NCBI GenBank assembly: GCA_002837195.1
Contig: KZ478059.1
Location: 496,001-560,000 of the forward strand
DNA: 64,000 bases
From: Enterobacterales bacterium CwR94
GTDB lineage: Bacteria; Pseudomonadota; Gammaproteobacteria; Enterobacterales; Enterobacteriaceae
Reading direction: 5' to 3'
The translations under genes were made by a program, and so were the position numbers. Under the pieces are notes generated by a model that was not told the origin of the DNA, did no database searches, and worked only from the letters and a program-made list of their open reading frames with translations. Of the stretch, positions 18,128 to 27,800 are shown piece after piece. Each line of letters opens with the position of its first letter. The first letter of the stretch is position 1.

Positions 18128-18155
18128 GAGCTGCGCTATGTAAATAGCGCAGCTC
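18128..18155 (+). terminator. intercistronic hairpin between pilin and chaperone genes
   Basis: GAGCTGCGCTAT-GTAA-ATAGCGCAGCTC is a perfect 12-base stem with a 4-base loop, 9 bases after the pilin stop. It is followed by a pyrimidine-rich stretch (TACTTCTTTATCTTTC). A partial terminator or mRNA stabiliser would set a high ratio of pilin to assembly proteins. Confidence 0.65.
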
Positions 18156-18188
18156 TACTTCTTTATCTTTCTTAAACCGGTGGATACC

Positions 18189-18869
18189 ATGAATAAATTA
18201 TCTACAGTCCTGCTGTCATCGCTGATGTTAAGCACATCAATAAACGCATTTGCAGGGGTACAGATTGGTGGAACACGTGTTATCTATAATGAAAAAGATA
18301 AAGAAGTATCGGTTCAATTACGTAATCCAGACGATAAAGCCTTTCTGGTTCAATCCTGGACCGAAACTGAATCAGGTGCTGCTGATAAAACCTTTGCGGT
18401 AACCCCTCCTCTTTTCAGACTGGATGCGAAACAGAACAACGCACTGCGTATTTTATTTCGTGGCGCGCCTTTAGCGGCTGACCGCGAATCGCTGTATTGG
18501 TTAAATGTTAAGGCGATTGCCGCAAGCAACAGTCCTGAAATCAAAAACCAATTGCAGTTATCCGTGAAGACGCGCATTAAGCTGATTTACCGCCCCAGTG
18601 CTTTAGGCAAGAGTGGCCCGGTTGAATCCGCCAGCGGATTAAAATGGCGCCGTTCGGGCAATAGCTTACAAGTCACCAATGACTCACCGTATTACATGAA
18701 TTTTTCCGCACTGACCGTCAATGGCAAGCCATTAGAGAATGTGACCTATGTTGCGCCACACGCAAGTAAACTCTTTGCGCTTGGGTCCGCGCAGTCCTCG
18801 GGTAAGGTTGAATGGAAAGTGTTTAATGATTACGGCGTTGCCAGTCAGGCTTTCCAAACCAATTTTTAA
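18189..18869 (+). CDS. periplasmic pilus chaperone, operon 1
   Basis: This PapD/FimC-type chaperone has about 226 residues. It has a signal peptide (MNKLSTVLLSSLMLSTSINAFA), the start of the N-terminal Ig domain (GVQIGGTRVIYNEKDKEVSVQLRN) with the conserved Arg of the pilin-binding cleft, and the G1-region Lys in LQLSVKTRIKLIYRP. It escorts subunits by donor-strand complementation to the usher. The ATG at 18189 has GGTGGA in front and starts the signal peptide; the in-frame GTG at 18180 is too close to that site. It lies between the pilin and usher genes. Confidence 0.9.
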   Translation: MNKLSTVLLSSLMLSTSINAFAGVQIGGTRVIYNEKDKEVSVQLRNPDDKAFLVQSWTETESGAADKTFAVTPPLFRLDAKQNNALRILFRGAPLAADRESLYWLNVKAIAASNSPEIKNQLQLSVKTRIKLIYRPSALGKSGPVESASGLKWRRSGNSLQVTNDSPYYMNFSALTVNGKPLENVTYVAPHASKLFALGSAQSSGKVEWKVFNDYGVASQAFQTNF

Positions 18870-18890
18870 TGCAGTCACCTGGATAATCTA

Positions 18891-21413
18891 ATGAAGCGTT
18901 TCACGTTATCTACTGCTGCACGGCCTAAATTAAAACCCCGCGCATTGGTACTTTTCTTAACGTCATTTATCTCAAGCGTATACGCCACAGATTACTTTAA
19001 TCCGGCAATGTTAGAACGCATCGGTGATGCGGGCGATACGCCTGACTTAAAACATTTTCAGACCGGCGGCCAGGCCGCAGGCTCCTATTACGTCGATGTA
19101 TACATCAATGGTGATTATGTCGATGCAACCGATGTTGTCTTTTCAATGCAACGTGTTGCAGGTAGCGAGGTTTTACAACCCTGCCTGAGCGTCGCTCAGC
19201 TTAAAAACTATGGTGTTCGCGTCGAGGCCTTTGCGGGCTTGAAGGACGACGATCAACAATGTGTTGATATGAGTACGGTGCCTGATGCGACCGCTGTGTT
19301 TGATTTTAAGGCACAGGCCTTACGCTTAAGTATTCCGCAGGCTGCACTTATTAGTGCGGTGCGCGGCTATGTCGCGCCGGAAAAATGGGATGACGGACTG
19401 ACGGCCGCCATTATCGACTACAGCTTGTCCTCCAGTTATACATTGGCCCGCAATAACGGCGCCAGTGATACGCATTCACAGTATGCCAGCTTGCGCCCAG
19501 GCATTAATGTCGGTGCATGGCGTTTTCGCAATTACTCCACTTACATTAAAAACGCCGGTGAAAGCAGCCAGTGGGAAAGTGCCTATACCTATGCACAGCG
19601 CGGCATTACGTCGCTCAAAGGGCAACTGACCTTAGGTGATACGAATACCCCCGGTGAAATTTTTGACAGCGTCTCTATTCGTGGAACACAACTGGCTTCC
19701 GACGATGAAATGCTGCCTGAAAGCCAGCGCGGGTTTGCGCCTACCGTGCGCGGTATTGCACGTGGTGATAATGCCGAAGTGGTGATTCGCCAGAACGGTT
19801 TTGTGATTTACCAGGCTTATGTGCCTGCGGGCCCGTTTGAGATAGCCGATTTGTATCCGACGGGCGGCAACGGTGATTTATATATCACGGTCAGAGAGAG
19901 TGATGGCAGCGAACAGTACCAGGTGGTGCCCTTCGCTTCCCTGCCAATATTGCAACGTGTAGGCAATATGCGCTACGCGCTGAGCGCAGGTCAGTACAGA
20001 AACATCGAAAAACGGGTCGAAGAAAGTTGGCTGGTCCAGAGCTCGCTGATTTATGGTTTGCCAGCGGGTTACACGGCGTATGGCGGGCTGCAAGTCGCTG
20101 AACACTATAATGCGCAGTCACTGGGTATCGGTAAAAACTTAGGTGATTTAGGGGCGTTATCCGCTGATATCACGCGCTCTGAAAATACGCTGAAAAACGA
20201 TGAAACCACTAAAGGGCAATCGTTGCGCCTGAGATACAGCAAAAGCATGGCCAACTCGGGGACCAATTTGTCCATCGCCGGTTACCGCTACTCTACGTCA
20301 GGTTTCTACACCCTCAATGAGGCGTTTGATCTGCGCTACAGTGGTTATGACTTTATTGCGCAAGAACGCCGCCGTAACCGGGCAGAATTAACCTTGACTC
20401 AAAGTTTAGGGGATTATGCCGGGTATATTTCAGCCACCGTAATCCGCCAGGACTACTGGGGAACCGATCGTAAAACGGACTCCTGGTCTGCAGGCTACAG
20501 CAACAGTTTTAAAGGCGTTGGCTACAGCATTAACTATGCCTACAACAAAGATGTTTCCGGCTCTCGTGATAATCATTCGGATCGCTTGATCGCCTTTACC
20601 CTAAGCGTGCCGCTCACGCTGTTCTCAGGCAGCACGTATGCCGGCTATAACTTTAGTAACAGCAAAGAAGGCGGGACCAATCAGAATATATCACTGAGCG
20701 GTAGCGCACTTGAGGCCAATAGCCTGAGTTGGTCGGTCGCACAAGGATACGGCAGCAGAGGACAAGGCACCTCAGGTTACGGACGCGCAAACTATAAAGG
20801 CACCTACGGCGAAGTGAATGGTGCCTACAGCTACAATAAAGCCAGCCAGAACGTTAACTATGGTGCACAAGGTACGCTGGTGATCCATGAGGATGGAATC
20901 ACGGCCGGTCAATCGTCTGGAGAGACCATTGCCCTGGTTAAAGTCCCCGGCGCCTCAGGATTGCGTGTTAATAATCAGTCGGGTGTGAAAACCGATTATC
21001 GTGGTTATGCTTTAGTGCCTTTTATCAGCCCTTACCGTAATAACGAGTTGATGATCAGTACAGAAAGCATGCCTGACGATGTTGATGTTGAAGTGACCAG
21101 CCGGAATGTGGTGCCGACCCGTGGTGCTGTCGTGCGGGCCACCTATGCCGCCAGGGTGGGGCAACGTGCGCTGATTACGCTGCGTCGAGCTGACGGTAAA
21201 TATGTCCCCTTTGGTGCCACAGCCAGTTATGGCGACGATAAGAACGGTGCCGGTATTGTTGGCGATCAAGGTGAAGTCTATCTGAGCGGTTTGGCAGATA
21301 AAGGCACATTGAAAGTCAAATGGGGTAATACGTCTGCGCAACAGTGCAATGCAGAATATCAATTACCGCAGGAAAAACAGGCGCTGGTCAATTTAGCCGC
21401 CGTTTGTCGCTAA
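18891..21413 (+). CDS. fimbrial outer-membrane usher, operon 1
   Basis: This 840-residue usher forms the outer-membrane pore for pilus assembly. After the signal peptide comes the N-terminal chaperone-binding domain (DYFNPAMLERIGDAGDTPDLKHF). The 24-strand barrel with plug follows (YPTGGNGDLYITVRESDGSEQ lies in the conserved usher core), and then the C-terminal domains with a terminal Cys pair (QQCNAEYQLP, AAVCR). Length and order are standard for FimD/PapC ushers. It starts 21 bases after the chaperone stop and is followed by the adhesin gene 19 bases later. Confidence 0.92.
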   Translation: MKRFTLSTAARPKLKPRALVLFLTSFISSVYATDYFNPAMLERIGDAGDTPDLKHFQTGGQAAGSYYVDVYINGDYVDATDVVFSMQRVAGSEVLQPCLSVAQLKNYGVRVEAFAGLKDDDQQCVDMSTVPDATAVFDFKAQALRLSIPQAALISAVRGYVAPEKWDDGLTAAIIDYSLSSSYTLARNNGASDTHSQYASLRPGINVGAWRFRNYSTYIKNAGESSQWESAYTYAQRGITSLKGQLTLGDTNTPGEIFDSVSIRGTQLASDDEMLPESQRGFAPTVRGIARGDNAEVVIRQNGFVIYQAYVPAGPFEIADLYPTGGNGDLYITVRESDGSEQYQVVPFASLPILQRVGNMRYALSAGQYRNIEKRVEESWLVQSSLIYGLPAGYTAYGGLQVAEHYNAQSLGIGKNLGDLGALSADITRSENTLKNDETTKGQSLRLRYSKSMANSGTNLSIAGYRYSTSGFYTLNEAFDLRYSGYDFIAQERRRNRAELTLTQSLGDYAGYISATVIRQDYWGTDRKTDSWSAGYSNSFKGVGYSINYAYNKDVSGSRDNHSDRLIAFTLSVPLTLFSGSTYAGYNFSNSKEGGTNQNISLSGSALEANSLSWSVAQGYGSRGQGTSGYGRANYKGTYGEVNGAYSYNKASQNVNYGAQGTLVIHEDGITAGQSSGETIALVKVPGASGLRVNNQSGVKTDYRGYALVPFISPYRNNELMISTESMPDDVDVEVTSRNVVPTRGAVVRATYAARVGQRALITLRRADGKYVPFGATASYGDDKNGAGIVGDQGEVYLSGLADKGTLKVKWGNTSAQQCNAEYQLPQEKQALVNLAAVCR

Positions 21414-21432
21414 TCAAAGCGGATACTTATTT

Positions 21433-22440
21433 ATGAAAAACGTTAAGCTTAAGCTGGCTTCTAAAATTTCAATCGGATTATTATCGCTTATTAGCTTTAA
21501 TGCATTCGCTTTAGTGAATTGTCAATATGTGGGCTCTGTACGTGAAGGGTCGGAGTCCGTGAGCTTTGGCGATATTATCGTTCAACGTGACGCCCCCGTT
21601 GGGACCGTATTGGCCTCCATCAACATGTGGCAGCGCTTTCAGAGCCGCGGCAACATTGCAGATTGTCCGCGCACCGGCGGCTATGCGGCCTTACTGGATG
21701 TGGGGGCCGAATTTACTCGCGTGACCTATAGTGGCCAAGAGCTCTTTGAGAGCGGCGTGGCCGGTGTGGCCATTCGCGTCAGAGCGATTAATACCAACCG
21801 CATGCCACGTACTAGTGGTACATGGTGCTCCGTGGCCACAACCACCAGTCGTTATTGTGCGCGCAGTTCCTGGGGGAATGGCGCGGGCAGTAACACCATT
21901 GAACTGGTTAAAATTGGCAGAACCGACAGTGGGCTTATTCAGGCGGGTGAGGTCATGATCAGGGGGTTTACCAACGGTGAAGGACGCGTTTTTACCTCTA
22001 ATTTGACGCCGTCGAAAATCACTACCGTGGCCTGCTCGGTGAGCAATCCTAATATTCACGTGAATATGAACGAGGCCAGAGCCACCGATTTCAGAAAAAG
22101 CGGCGGTACCGCAGGCAAAACTGATTTTCAAATTGATTTGGATTGCGATGCCTCAACCAATGTCAATGTGACGATCGACCCCGGTGCTTCAGGTGCGGAA
22201 AATGCGGCATCCGGGATCTTGAAACTCGACCCTACCTCGGGTCAATCCGCAGCCGGCATCGGCCTGCAAATTTTATCGCATGATGTTCCCGTACACTTGG
22301 GGCAGAGAATGCGTATTGGTACCACCAGTGTGGATGGTAATTACACCATTCCCCTGCAAGCACAATACATACAGACCGGCACAGATATCACAGCCGGCGA
22401 TGCCAACGCCAGTGCAACATTTACGATGACCTATCAGTAA
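21433..22440 (+). CDS. two-domain tip adhesin, operon 1
   Basis: This 335-residue FimH-like protein has a signal peptide (KISIGLLSLISFNAFA) and an N-terminal lectin-type domain of about 180 residues with several cysteines (VNCQYVG, IADCPRTG, GTWCSVA). A C-terminal pilin domain begins near TTVACSVSNPNIHV and ends ASATFTMTYQ for incorporation into the fimbria. The ligand cannot be predicted from the sequence. It is the last gene of the operon and is followed by an intrinsic terminator. No minor pilin genes intervene, so the adhesin may dock directly on the major pilin. Confidence 0.85.
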   Translation: MKNVKLKLASKISIGLLSLISFNAFALVNCQYVGSVREGSESVSFGDIIVQRDAPVGTVLASINMWQRFQSRGNIADCPRTGGYAALLDVGAEFTRVTYSGQELFESGVAGVAIRVRAINTNRMPRTSGTWCSVATTTSRYCARSSWGNGAGSNTIELVKIGRTDSGLIQAGEVMIRGFTNGEGRVFTSNLTPSKITTVACSVSNPNIHVNMNEARATDFRKSGGTAGKTDFQIDLDCDASTNVNVTIDPGASGAENAASGILKLDPTSGQSAAGIGLQILSHDVPVHLGQRMRIGTTSVDGNYTIPLQAQYIQTGTDITAGDANASATFTMTYQ

Positions 22441-22453
22441 TATGTACTGCCTT

Positions 22454-22480
22454 GCCGGCCCTCCTGGGCCGGCTTTTTTT
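22454..22480 (+). terminator. intrinsic terminator of fimbrial operon 1
   Basis: GCCGGCCC-TCCT-GGGCCGGC is followed directly by seven T residues, 13 bases after the adhesin stop. It is a textbook intrinsic terminator for the plus-strand operon. Confidence 0.85.
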
Positions 22481-22498
22481 ATTTCATTCCCCCAGATA

Positions 22499-22523
22499 TA
22501 AAAAACCCGGCAAGATTGCCGGG
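22499..22523 (-). terminator. intrinsic terminator of the opposing adhesin gene
   Basis: On the minus strand CCCGGCAA-TC-TTGCCGGG runs into TTTTTTAT. It ends transcription of the minus-strand adhesin gene (stop at 22549), back to back with the terminator of operon 1. Confidence 0.8.
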
Positions 22524-22548
22524 TAAAATTCTGCACAGATTAACTCTA

Positions 22549-23715
22549 TTACCGATAGTTAATCGTAAACACCGTACTGCTATTGGCTAGTCCCGGCTTC
22601 AACGGGTCACTACCGGCCTGAATATAACGTGCTTTCATCGGGATAGCGAAACTGCCCGGCATACTGGTACTGACATTTTGCCTAAAACCCGCCGAGAAAC
22701 TGAATAGCACAGGATCAACGGCCCCGGTATCCTGTGCCAGTTGAATACCCACGCCCGTTGCGCTGTTCGCCACCGACTGTAAGCGCATAATGCCCTTCGC
22801 ATCATCAATCACGCCGTTTACCGGTGCAAAAGTGGTCTGTAAATAGTTTGTTTGACGTACACCGTAGGTCACATCACCATCAAATACTCCCGCGTTGGTT
22901 GAACCGGTGTAATTGCCGTTAAAAATTGCACAACCACTGAGCGTAATGGAAAACGGCACCCAGGGCGTATTATTCGGCTTGCCACTGCCAAAATAATTTT
23001 CAATAGCGTACTTGCCCATGGGCACGTTGGGGCTGCTGGTAACGTTACAGGTACTGTTAATCACCTGAATATCGCCGGAAAATTGAATGGTCCACGGGGT
23101 GGTGTCTAGCCCGGTGACGGGAATGGTTCCCGCTGCCGTTAGCCGCACGGTCGGCAGCGTTGCCGCGGAAATGGTCCCTGTGGATATGGGGCCCGTTTTC
23201 ACCAACACCAAAGACAAAGCATTACCATAGTAAAAATTGAAAATGGTTGCTGCAATGGGCGTTTGCCACTTTAACGTAGGCGTAGGGGTGACAGCCTGGC
23301 CTGACGTTGTGCCGTCCCGATTAACAATCGCAAACCCAATCCCACTCACGCCTGATTGGTATAAAGCCCCGGCATATTGACCTGTCCAGCCCGGTACCAG
23401 AGCGGGAGGTGCACTGAGTGCCAAATATTGAGCAATATTATAAGTAGAACCATCACTGGATGGACGGCAACTGATCCAGGGGGAGGCTGCGGCATTGCGC
23501 GTAAAATTGACCTGATGCAGTACTGTACCAATTGGCGTGTCGGCACCGATGGAAATTGTCGTCGCTCCTAATCTGGGCGTTTGATTAACATTGGTAGGCC
23601 GGCCAAGGTATGAGTCACATACGGCGGTTGCGGCAAATGCTCCTCCGCTAAACAGCGTAGATGACAGTAAGAAAATTTTGAAAATGGGCTTTATCGTCAC
23701 GGTGGTTTCCTGCAT
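22549..23715 (-). CDS. second tip adhesin, operon 2 paralogue
   Basis: This 388-residue fimbrial adhesin has a signal peptide ending GGAFA. The N-terminal receptor domain includes CDSYLGRPTNVNQTP, GWTGQYAGALYQSGVSGIGF and FNFYYGN. A C-terminal pilin domain runs from about TCNVTSSPNVPMGKY to the closing SSTVFTINYR. It shares long blocks with the adhesin encoded at 23993, so the two arose by tandem duplication. A 277-base gap containing an intrinsic terminator separates them, suggesting this copy has its own promoter. ATG at 23715 begins the hydrophobic signal better than the start one codon earlier. Confidence 0.82.
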   Translation of the reverse strand: MQETTVTIKPIFKIFLLSSTLFSGGAFAATAVCDSYLGRPTNVNQTPRLGATTISIGADTPIGTVLHQVNFTRNAAASPWISCRPSSDGSTYNIAQYLALSAPPALVPGWTGQYAGALYQSGVSGIGFAIVNRDGTTSGQAVTPTPTLKWQTPIAATIFNFYYGNALSLVLVKTGPISTGTISAATLPTVRLTAAGTIPVTGLDTTPWTIQFSGDIQVINSTCNVTSSPNVPMGKYAIENYFGSGKPNNTPWVPFSITLSGCAIFNGNYTGSTNAGVFDGDVTYGVRQTNYLQTTFAPVNGVIDDAKGIMRLQSVANSATGVGIQLAQDTGAVDPVLFSFSAGFRQNVSTSMPGSFAIPMKARYIQAGSDPLKPGLANSSTVFTINYR

Positions 23716-23946
23716 CACGGACTTGTTAAATCAATGCAAGCAGTACTGGTGAGAGGTCACTCGCATTTATTAGGGGAACTGGCATGGAATTGCCAATCTC
23801 AGCTTGAGATAATTCTTGCAGGAAAGGGCTCTGAGTTAAATCAGACATCCTTCATACCCTGGTAGGCGATAGATTACAGACTAAGAACTTTCTGGTTATT
23901 GTGAATGGGAAAGTGTGTGACGTTAAAACGATATCAGGAGATAGTT

Positions 23947-23972
23947 AAAAAAAGCCTGGCTTTAGCCAGGCT
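23947..23972 (-). terminator. intrinsic terminator between the two adhesin genes
   Basis: On the minus strand AGCCTGGC-TAAA-GCCAGGCT leads into TTTTTTT, 20 bases after the stop of the adhesin at 23993. The rest of the 23716-23992 gap holds no gene and should contain the promoter of the downstream adhesin copy. Confidence 0.75.
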
Positions 23973-23992
23973 ATAGAGAGAAGCAAGTGGTA

Positions 23993-25156
23993 CTACCGGT
24001 AGTTGACTGTAAATACCGTTCTGCTGTTCGCCAAACCCGGTCGAACAGGGTCTGTTCCGTTGCGGATATAACGCGCTTTCATTGGGATCGCGATACTGCC
24101 GGGCACGTTTGTGCGAATATCCTGCCTTAAGCCCGTTGAAAAGCTAAATGCCACCGGATCAACGGCGCCAGTATCCTGCGCAATCTGAATACCTACGCCA
24201 GTAGCACTGCCTGTGACAGGTTGCAGACGCATAATGGCTTGCGCATCATCAATAACCCCATACACAGGAACAAAAGTGGTTTGCAGATAGTTCGTTTGCC
24301 AGTTGCTGTAGGTTGCTGACGACGTTGTTAATAATTCAACTGTTCCTGTTGCATTGGTTCCCAAAAATTGCGTACAGCCGCTAAGTAAGACGCTAAACGG
24401 AACCCATGGCGTACTGTTTTGTCTGCCTGAGCCAAAATAGGTCTCAATATTATGTTTCCCCAATGAAACAGTTGGACTGCTTGCCACATTACAGGTGCTG
24501 ACGGTAACAGGGATGCTGCCGGTAAATTGTGTTATCCATGGTGTCGTTTCTAATCCTGTCGTGGTAATTGAGCTTGAGGCGCTCAATACAACACGTGTTA
24601 AGGAGGCTCCTGAAATAACACCTGGCGAAATCGGACCGGTTTTAATAAACACAACGCTAATTCTATTACCGTAGTAAAAAGAAAAACCCGGTGGTGAAAT
24701 GGGGGTTGTCCATTTCAGTACGGGTGTGGCGTTCTGTATTGCCTGACCTGCTGTCGTACCATCTCTGTTGACAATAGCAAAGCCGATACCACTGACATCC
24801 GTCTGATATAAGGCCCCGGCATACTGTCCCGTCCAGCCAGCGACAGGCCTTGCCACACCAAACAGCCTTAAATACTGATTAATATTATACGTTGACCCAT
24901 CACTTGCTGGAGCACAAGTTATCGAGGGCAGACTGTTTGCTTGAGCGGTATTATTGGCATTGATTGTCAGCAGTACCGTACCCACAGGCACGTCCGCGCC
25001 GATGCTAATTGCCTGTGATGTGATCGTGGGCGTTTCATTTACCCGCGTAGGGCGACCCATATATTGGGAACAGACAGGCGTCGCCCCCCATGCCCCTCCG
25101 CTAATAACGGCGGCCAACATCACCAGTATCCGAGAATATTTATTTTTGCTCATCAT
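23993..25156 (-). CDS. two-domain tip adhesin, operon 2
   Basis: This 387-residue FimH-like adhesin has a signal peptide (ILVMLAAVISGGAWG) and an N-terminal domain with CSQYMGRPTRVNETPT, GWTGQYAGALYQTDVSGIGF and FSFYYGN. The C-terminal pilin domain starts near STCNVASSPTVSLGKH and ends SRTVFTVNYR. Its start lies 3 bases after the usher stop, with the ribosome binding site (AGGA) inside the usher gene, so it is translationally tied to the usher. It is paralogous to the protein at 22549. A terminator follows. Confidence 0.85.
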   Translation of the reverse strand: MMSKNKYSRILVMLAAVISGGAWGATPVCSQYMGRPTRVNETPTITSQAISIGADVPVGTVLLTINANNTAQANSLPSITCAPASDGSTYNINQYLRLFGVARPVAGWTGQYAGALYQTDVSGIGFAIVNRDGTTAGQAIQNATPVLKWTTPISPPGFSFYYGNRISVVFIKTGPISPGVISGASLTRVVLSASSSITTTGLETTPWITQFTGSIPVTVSTCNVASSPTVSLGKHNIETYFGSGRQNSTPWVPFSVLLSGCTQFLGTNATGTVELLTTSSATYSNWQTNYLQTTFVPVYGVIDDAQAIMRLQPVTGSATGVGIQIAQDTGAVDPVAFSFSTGLRQDIRTNVPGSIAIPMKARYIRNGTDPVRPGLANSRTVFTVNYR

Positions 25157-25158
25157 TA

Positions 25159-27765
25159 TTATCCTGCTACGCGCGGGGCGCTCTGATTACTGGCATATAA
25201 GGTGCCTTTCTGCGTTTTTGGCGCAGATTTCTGGCAATCTAATGTCATTTCACTCAGTGTGGTGCTGGTTTTCTTCTCGCCGTCAGGGATGGCATAATTC
25301 AGTGCACATTGCTGATTAGCAGCATTGCCCCAACGGACCGTCAATTCACCACTGGTTTGCTGAACGCGCGCATACACCTGGCCAGCCTGCCCTACGCTGC
25401 CCACGGTGGCACCGCTGGCATCCACTACTTCTGCGGCAAACGGCAGTGGCTCGCCGTTAAAGCGACCATTAATCAGAACCGGTAAGCTACGCTGGCTATT
25501 GAAGCTCACTTTTACCATTGCGCCATCCCAGGGCACCACGCGTTGTTGGGTGTTAGCCAACTCGATATCCTCTGGCGCGTTTTTCGGATCAATAGTGATT
25601 TCGTTATACTGATACGCATGCATGTATGGCACAGCAGCGTAGCCTGCGCGATCAATCGTGATTCCCGGATAACCTGTCACACTTGCGCCCTTCGCCCCTT
25701 TTGCTTCAACAATGGCAAAGGTCTCACCGTTATAAGGCGTCAATGTAATGCCGCCTGAGTGCGCAAGCACTGTGCCCGTTAAACCTAAAGAGGTGCTGCG
25801 ATAGCCTTCACCCTGGGAAATACTGCCGCTCACACTGCTGACCGGAGAACGGTATTGACCACTTAATGACCCGCTGTCGCCATTACGGACATCATGGCTG
25901 GCGGTCGCACTGTAGCCGAACTGGTTATCACTGCCCAGATCGCCAGATACTGTGGCCTGCTGGCTATTGCCGCCATTACTGTCTTTATTCCAATCCATAC
26001 GCACATAAGGGCGATGCAAGTTGTCATTGCTCCCAAGTGGGAAGCTCAGTGATAATAAATAGGTTGTCTGCTGCGTGTTTAAATTGCTGCGCGAGCGACC
26101 GGCACTCACACCCCATGTCACTGATTTATACTGCGAGTTATAGCCCAGTTGGTATTGCACATCACTACCATCACTATTCCAGTAATTCTGCACGGAACCA
26201 TTCACCCAAAACTGCCCCCAATTGCCAGGCAGGGTTTGCGAGGCGGCCAGCGTGGCACGGTTTTTAATGCGAGAGATTGCACTGGAATCCAGACCTTGCT
26301 CAAGATACTGACGTGAGGTTGCTGCCGTCAGGAAATCCATATAGCCACCCGTTGAAAAACGGTAAGTCGCTAATGAAAGATTACTGCCGGTTTCCGTAAT
26401 GGTTTTGTTCCAGCTGACGCGGTAACTCTGGCCACTCATGCTGTCACCTTTATTATTCAGGTGTGCTCGCGCCTGAGTAACGTCGGCAGCAACAGCACCG
26501 ATTGGCGTGGAGACTGCGCCTCCTAACTGCAACGCATAGTAGTCCTGGCTAAGCTGCAATCCGCTATAAGTGGTCAGGCTATTATTGATACCGTGCTGCA
26601 CTGTTCCCTGATAAAGCGCGGGATTGTCTTTGAGAAACTCACTGCGCAACTGGCCTGCCGTCACAGCATAACGGGTGGTACCCGGTCGTAATAACTGTGC
26701 GACCGAGGCATAAGGTACCGCGAAATTTTGTGTGCTGCCGTCAGCCTCCGTGACCGTGACCTGCAAATCCCCGCCGTAGCCCGTTGGGTACAGATCATTG
26801 ATCAGGAATTCACCCGGAGACACGGTGGTTTCATAGATAACCTGCCCGCTCTGACGCACGGTGACACGCGCGTTAGTGCGCGCAATACCGCGGATATCCG
26901 GTGCATAGCCACGCTGTGATGACGGCAACATGCGTTCATCTGTGCTCAACGTCACGCCGGTATAGGGCAAGGTATCAAACAAGACGCCACTGGTGTTTGA
27001 CTGACCGGCAAGCAAACGGCTGCGCAGCGGCGTAATATCACGCTGCACGTAAGAGTTCATCGTCGTGTACTTACTGTCGACATTATCGCCGTAAGTCCAG
27101 TTGCCATTGTGACGAAAGAACCAACCGTCAATATTGATGCCCGTATTCAGGTTAGTAAACAAGAGGTTATTGGTGTCTGTGCGGTTTTTGTTCTGCCAGC
27201 CATTGACGCTATAACCCAGGAAGCCGCCATTAATGCCGCGATCCCACTGTGCAGGATTCACATCACCGCGTGCACGCTGCGCGAGGAAACGCTGGGGAAT
27301 CGAGATATCCAGGCGTTGCTCGCTGCTGTCAAAATTAAAGCTGGCATCGGGTAACACCTCTGCCAAATTGGTGCAGGCTTGCGGATGCATTAGCGCAGCG
27401 CTTGCCTCACCAGAGAGTTGGCTTTTATTAAAGCCAATACTGGTAATTAAGTCGGCGGGCAGGCAAGGTTCAACAGTACCGTTATGCTCTTTAAATTCGA
27501 TTTCACGAACATCGAGCACTTCATTATTCAGTACAACGGAAACTTGGTAACGCCCAGGTGCGGCACTGGCGCCATTCGCAAAACGTGAAAGGTCAAAAGA
27601 CTCAACGCCACCATTAATAAAATCAGCGTTAAACTCAACGTTTTTTGCGATAACCTGATCGTTCGCATAAGCCCCGGCAGAAAGGAGGATCGCATTACCC
27701 AGCAGTACCGTCTGAATAGCAAGAGTCAGAGAACTCAATTTGGCAGTGACTGTTTCTATACGCAT
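25159..27765 (-). CDS. fimbrial outer-membrane usher, operon 2
   Basis: This 868-residue FimD/PapC-type usher has a signal peptide, the N-terminal periplasmic domain (VEFNADFINGGVESFDLSRF), the conserved core LYPTGYGGDLQVTVTEADGS, and the C-terminal domains with paired cysteines (QQCALNYAIP, LDCQKSA). It ends in an extra tail (PKTQKGTLYASNQSAPRVAG) beyond the usual final cysteine, absent from the usher of operon 1. It is the third gene of the operon, preceded 35 bases upstream by the chaperone gene. Sequence blocks differ clearly from operon 1, so the two operons are not a recent duplication. Confidence 0.92.
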   Translation of the reverse strand: MRIETVTAKLSSLTLAIQTVLLGNAILLSAGAYANDQVIAKNVEFNADFINGGVESFDLSRFANGASAAPGRYQVSVVLNNEVLDVREIEFKEHNGTVEPCLPADLITSIGFNKSQLSGEASAALMHPQACTNLAEVLPDASFNFDSSEQRLDISIPQRFLAQRARGDVNPAQWDRGINGGFLGYSVNGWQNKNRTDTNNLLFTNLNTGINIDGWFFRHNGNWTYGDNVDSKYTTMNSYVQRDITPLRSRLLAGQSNTSGVLFDTLPYTGVTLSTDERMLPSSQRGYAPDIRGIARTNARVTVRQSGQVIYETTVSPGEFLINDLYPTGYGGDLQVTVTEADGSTQNFAVPYASVAQLLRPGTTRYAVTAGQLRSEFLKDNPALYQGTVQHGINNSLTTYSGLQLSQDYYALQLGGAVSTPIGAVAADVTQARAHLNNKGDSMSGQSYRVSWNKTITETGSNLSLATYRFSTGGYMDFLTAATSRQYLEQGLDSSAISRIKNRATLAASQTLPGNWGQFWVNGSVQNYWNSDGSDVQYQLGYNSQYKSVTWGVSAGRSRSNLNTQQTTYLLSLSFPLGSNDNLHRPYVRMDWNKDSNGGNSQQATVSGDLGSDNQFGYSATASHDVRNGDSGSLSGQYRSPVSSVSGSISQGEGYRSTSLGLTGTVLAHSGGITLTPYNGETFAIVEAKGAKGASVTGYPGITIDRAGYAAVPYMHAYQYNEITIDPKNAPEDIELANTQQRVVPWDGAMVKVSFNSQRSLPVLINGRFNGEPLPFAAEVVDASGATVGSVGQAGQVYARVQQTSGELTVRWGNAANQQCALNYAIPDGEKKTSTTLSEMTLDCQKSAPKTQKGTLYASNQSAPRVAG

Positions 27766-27800
27766 AATTTTATATCTTTCAGACCCGAGCTTAATCAGAA

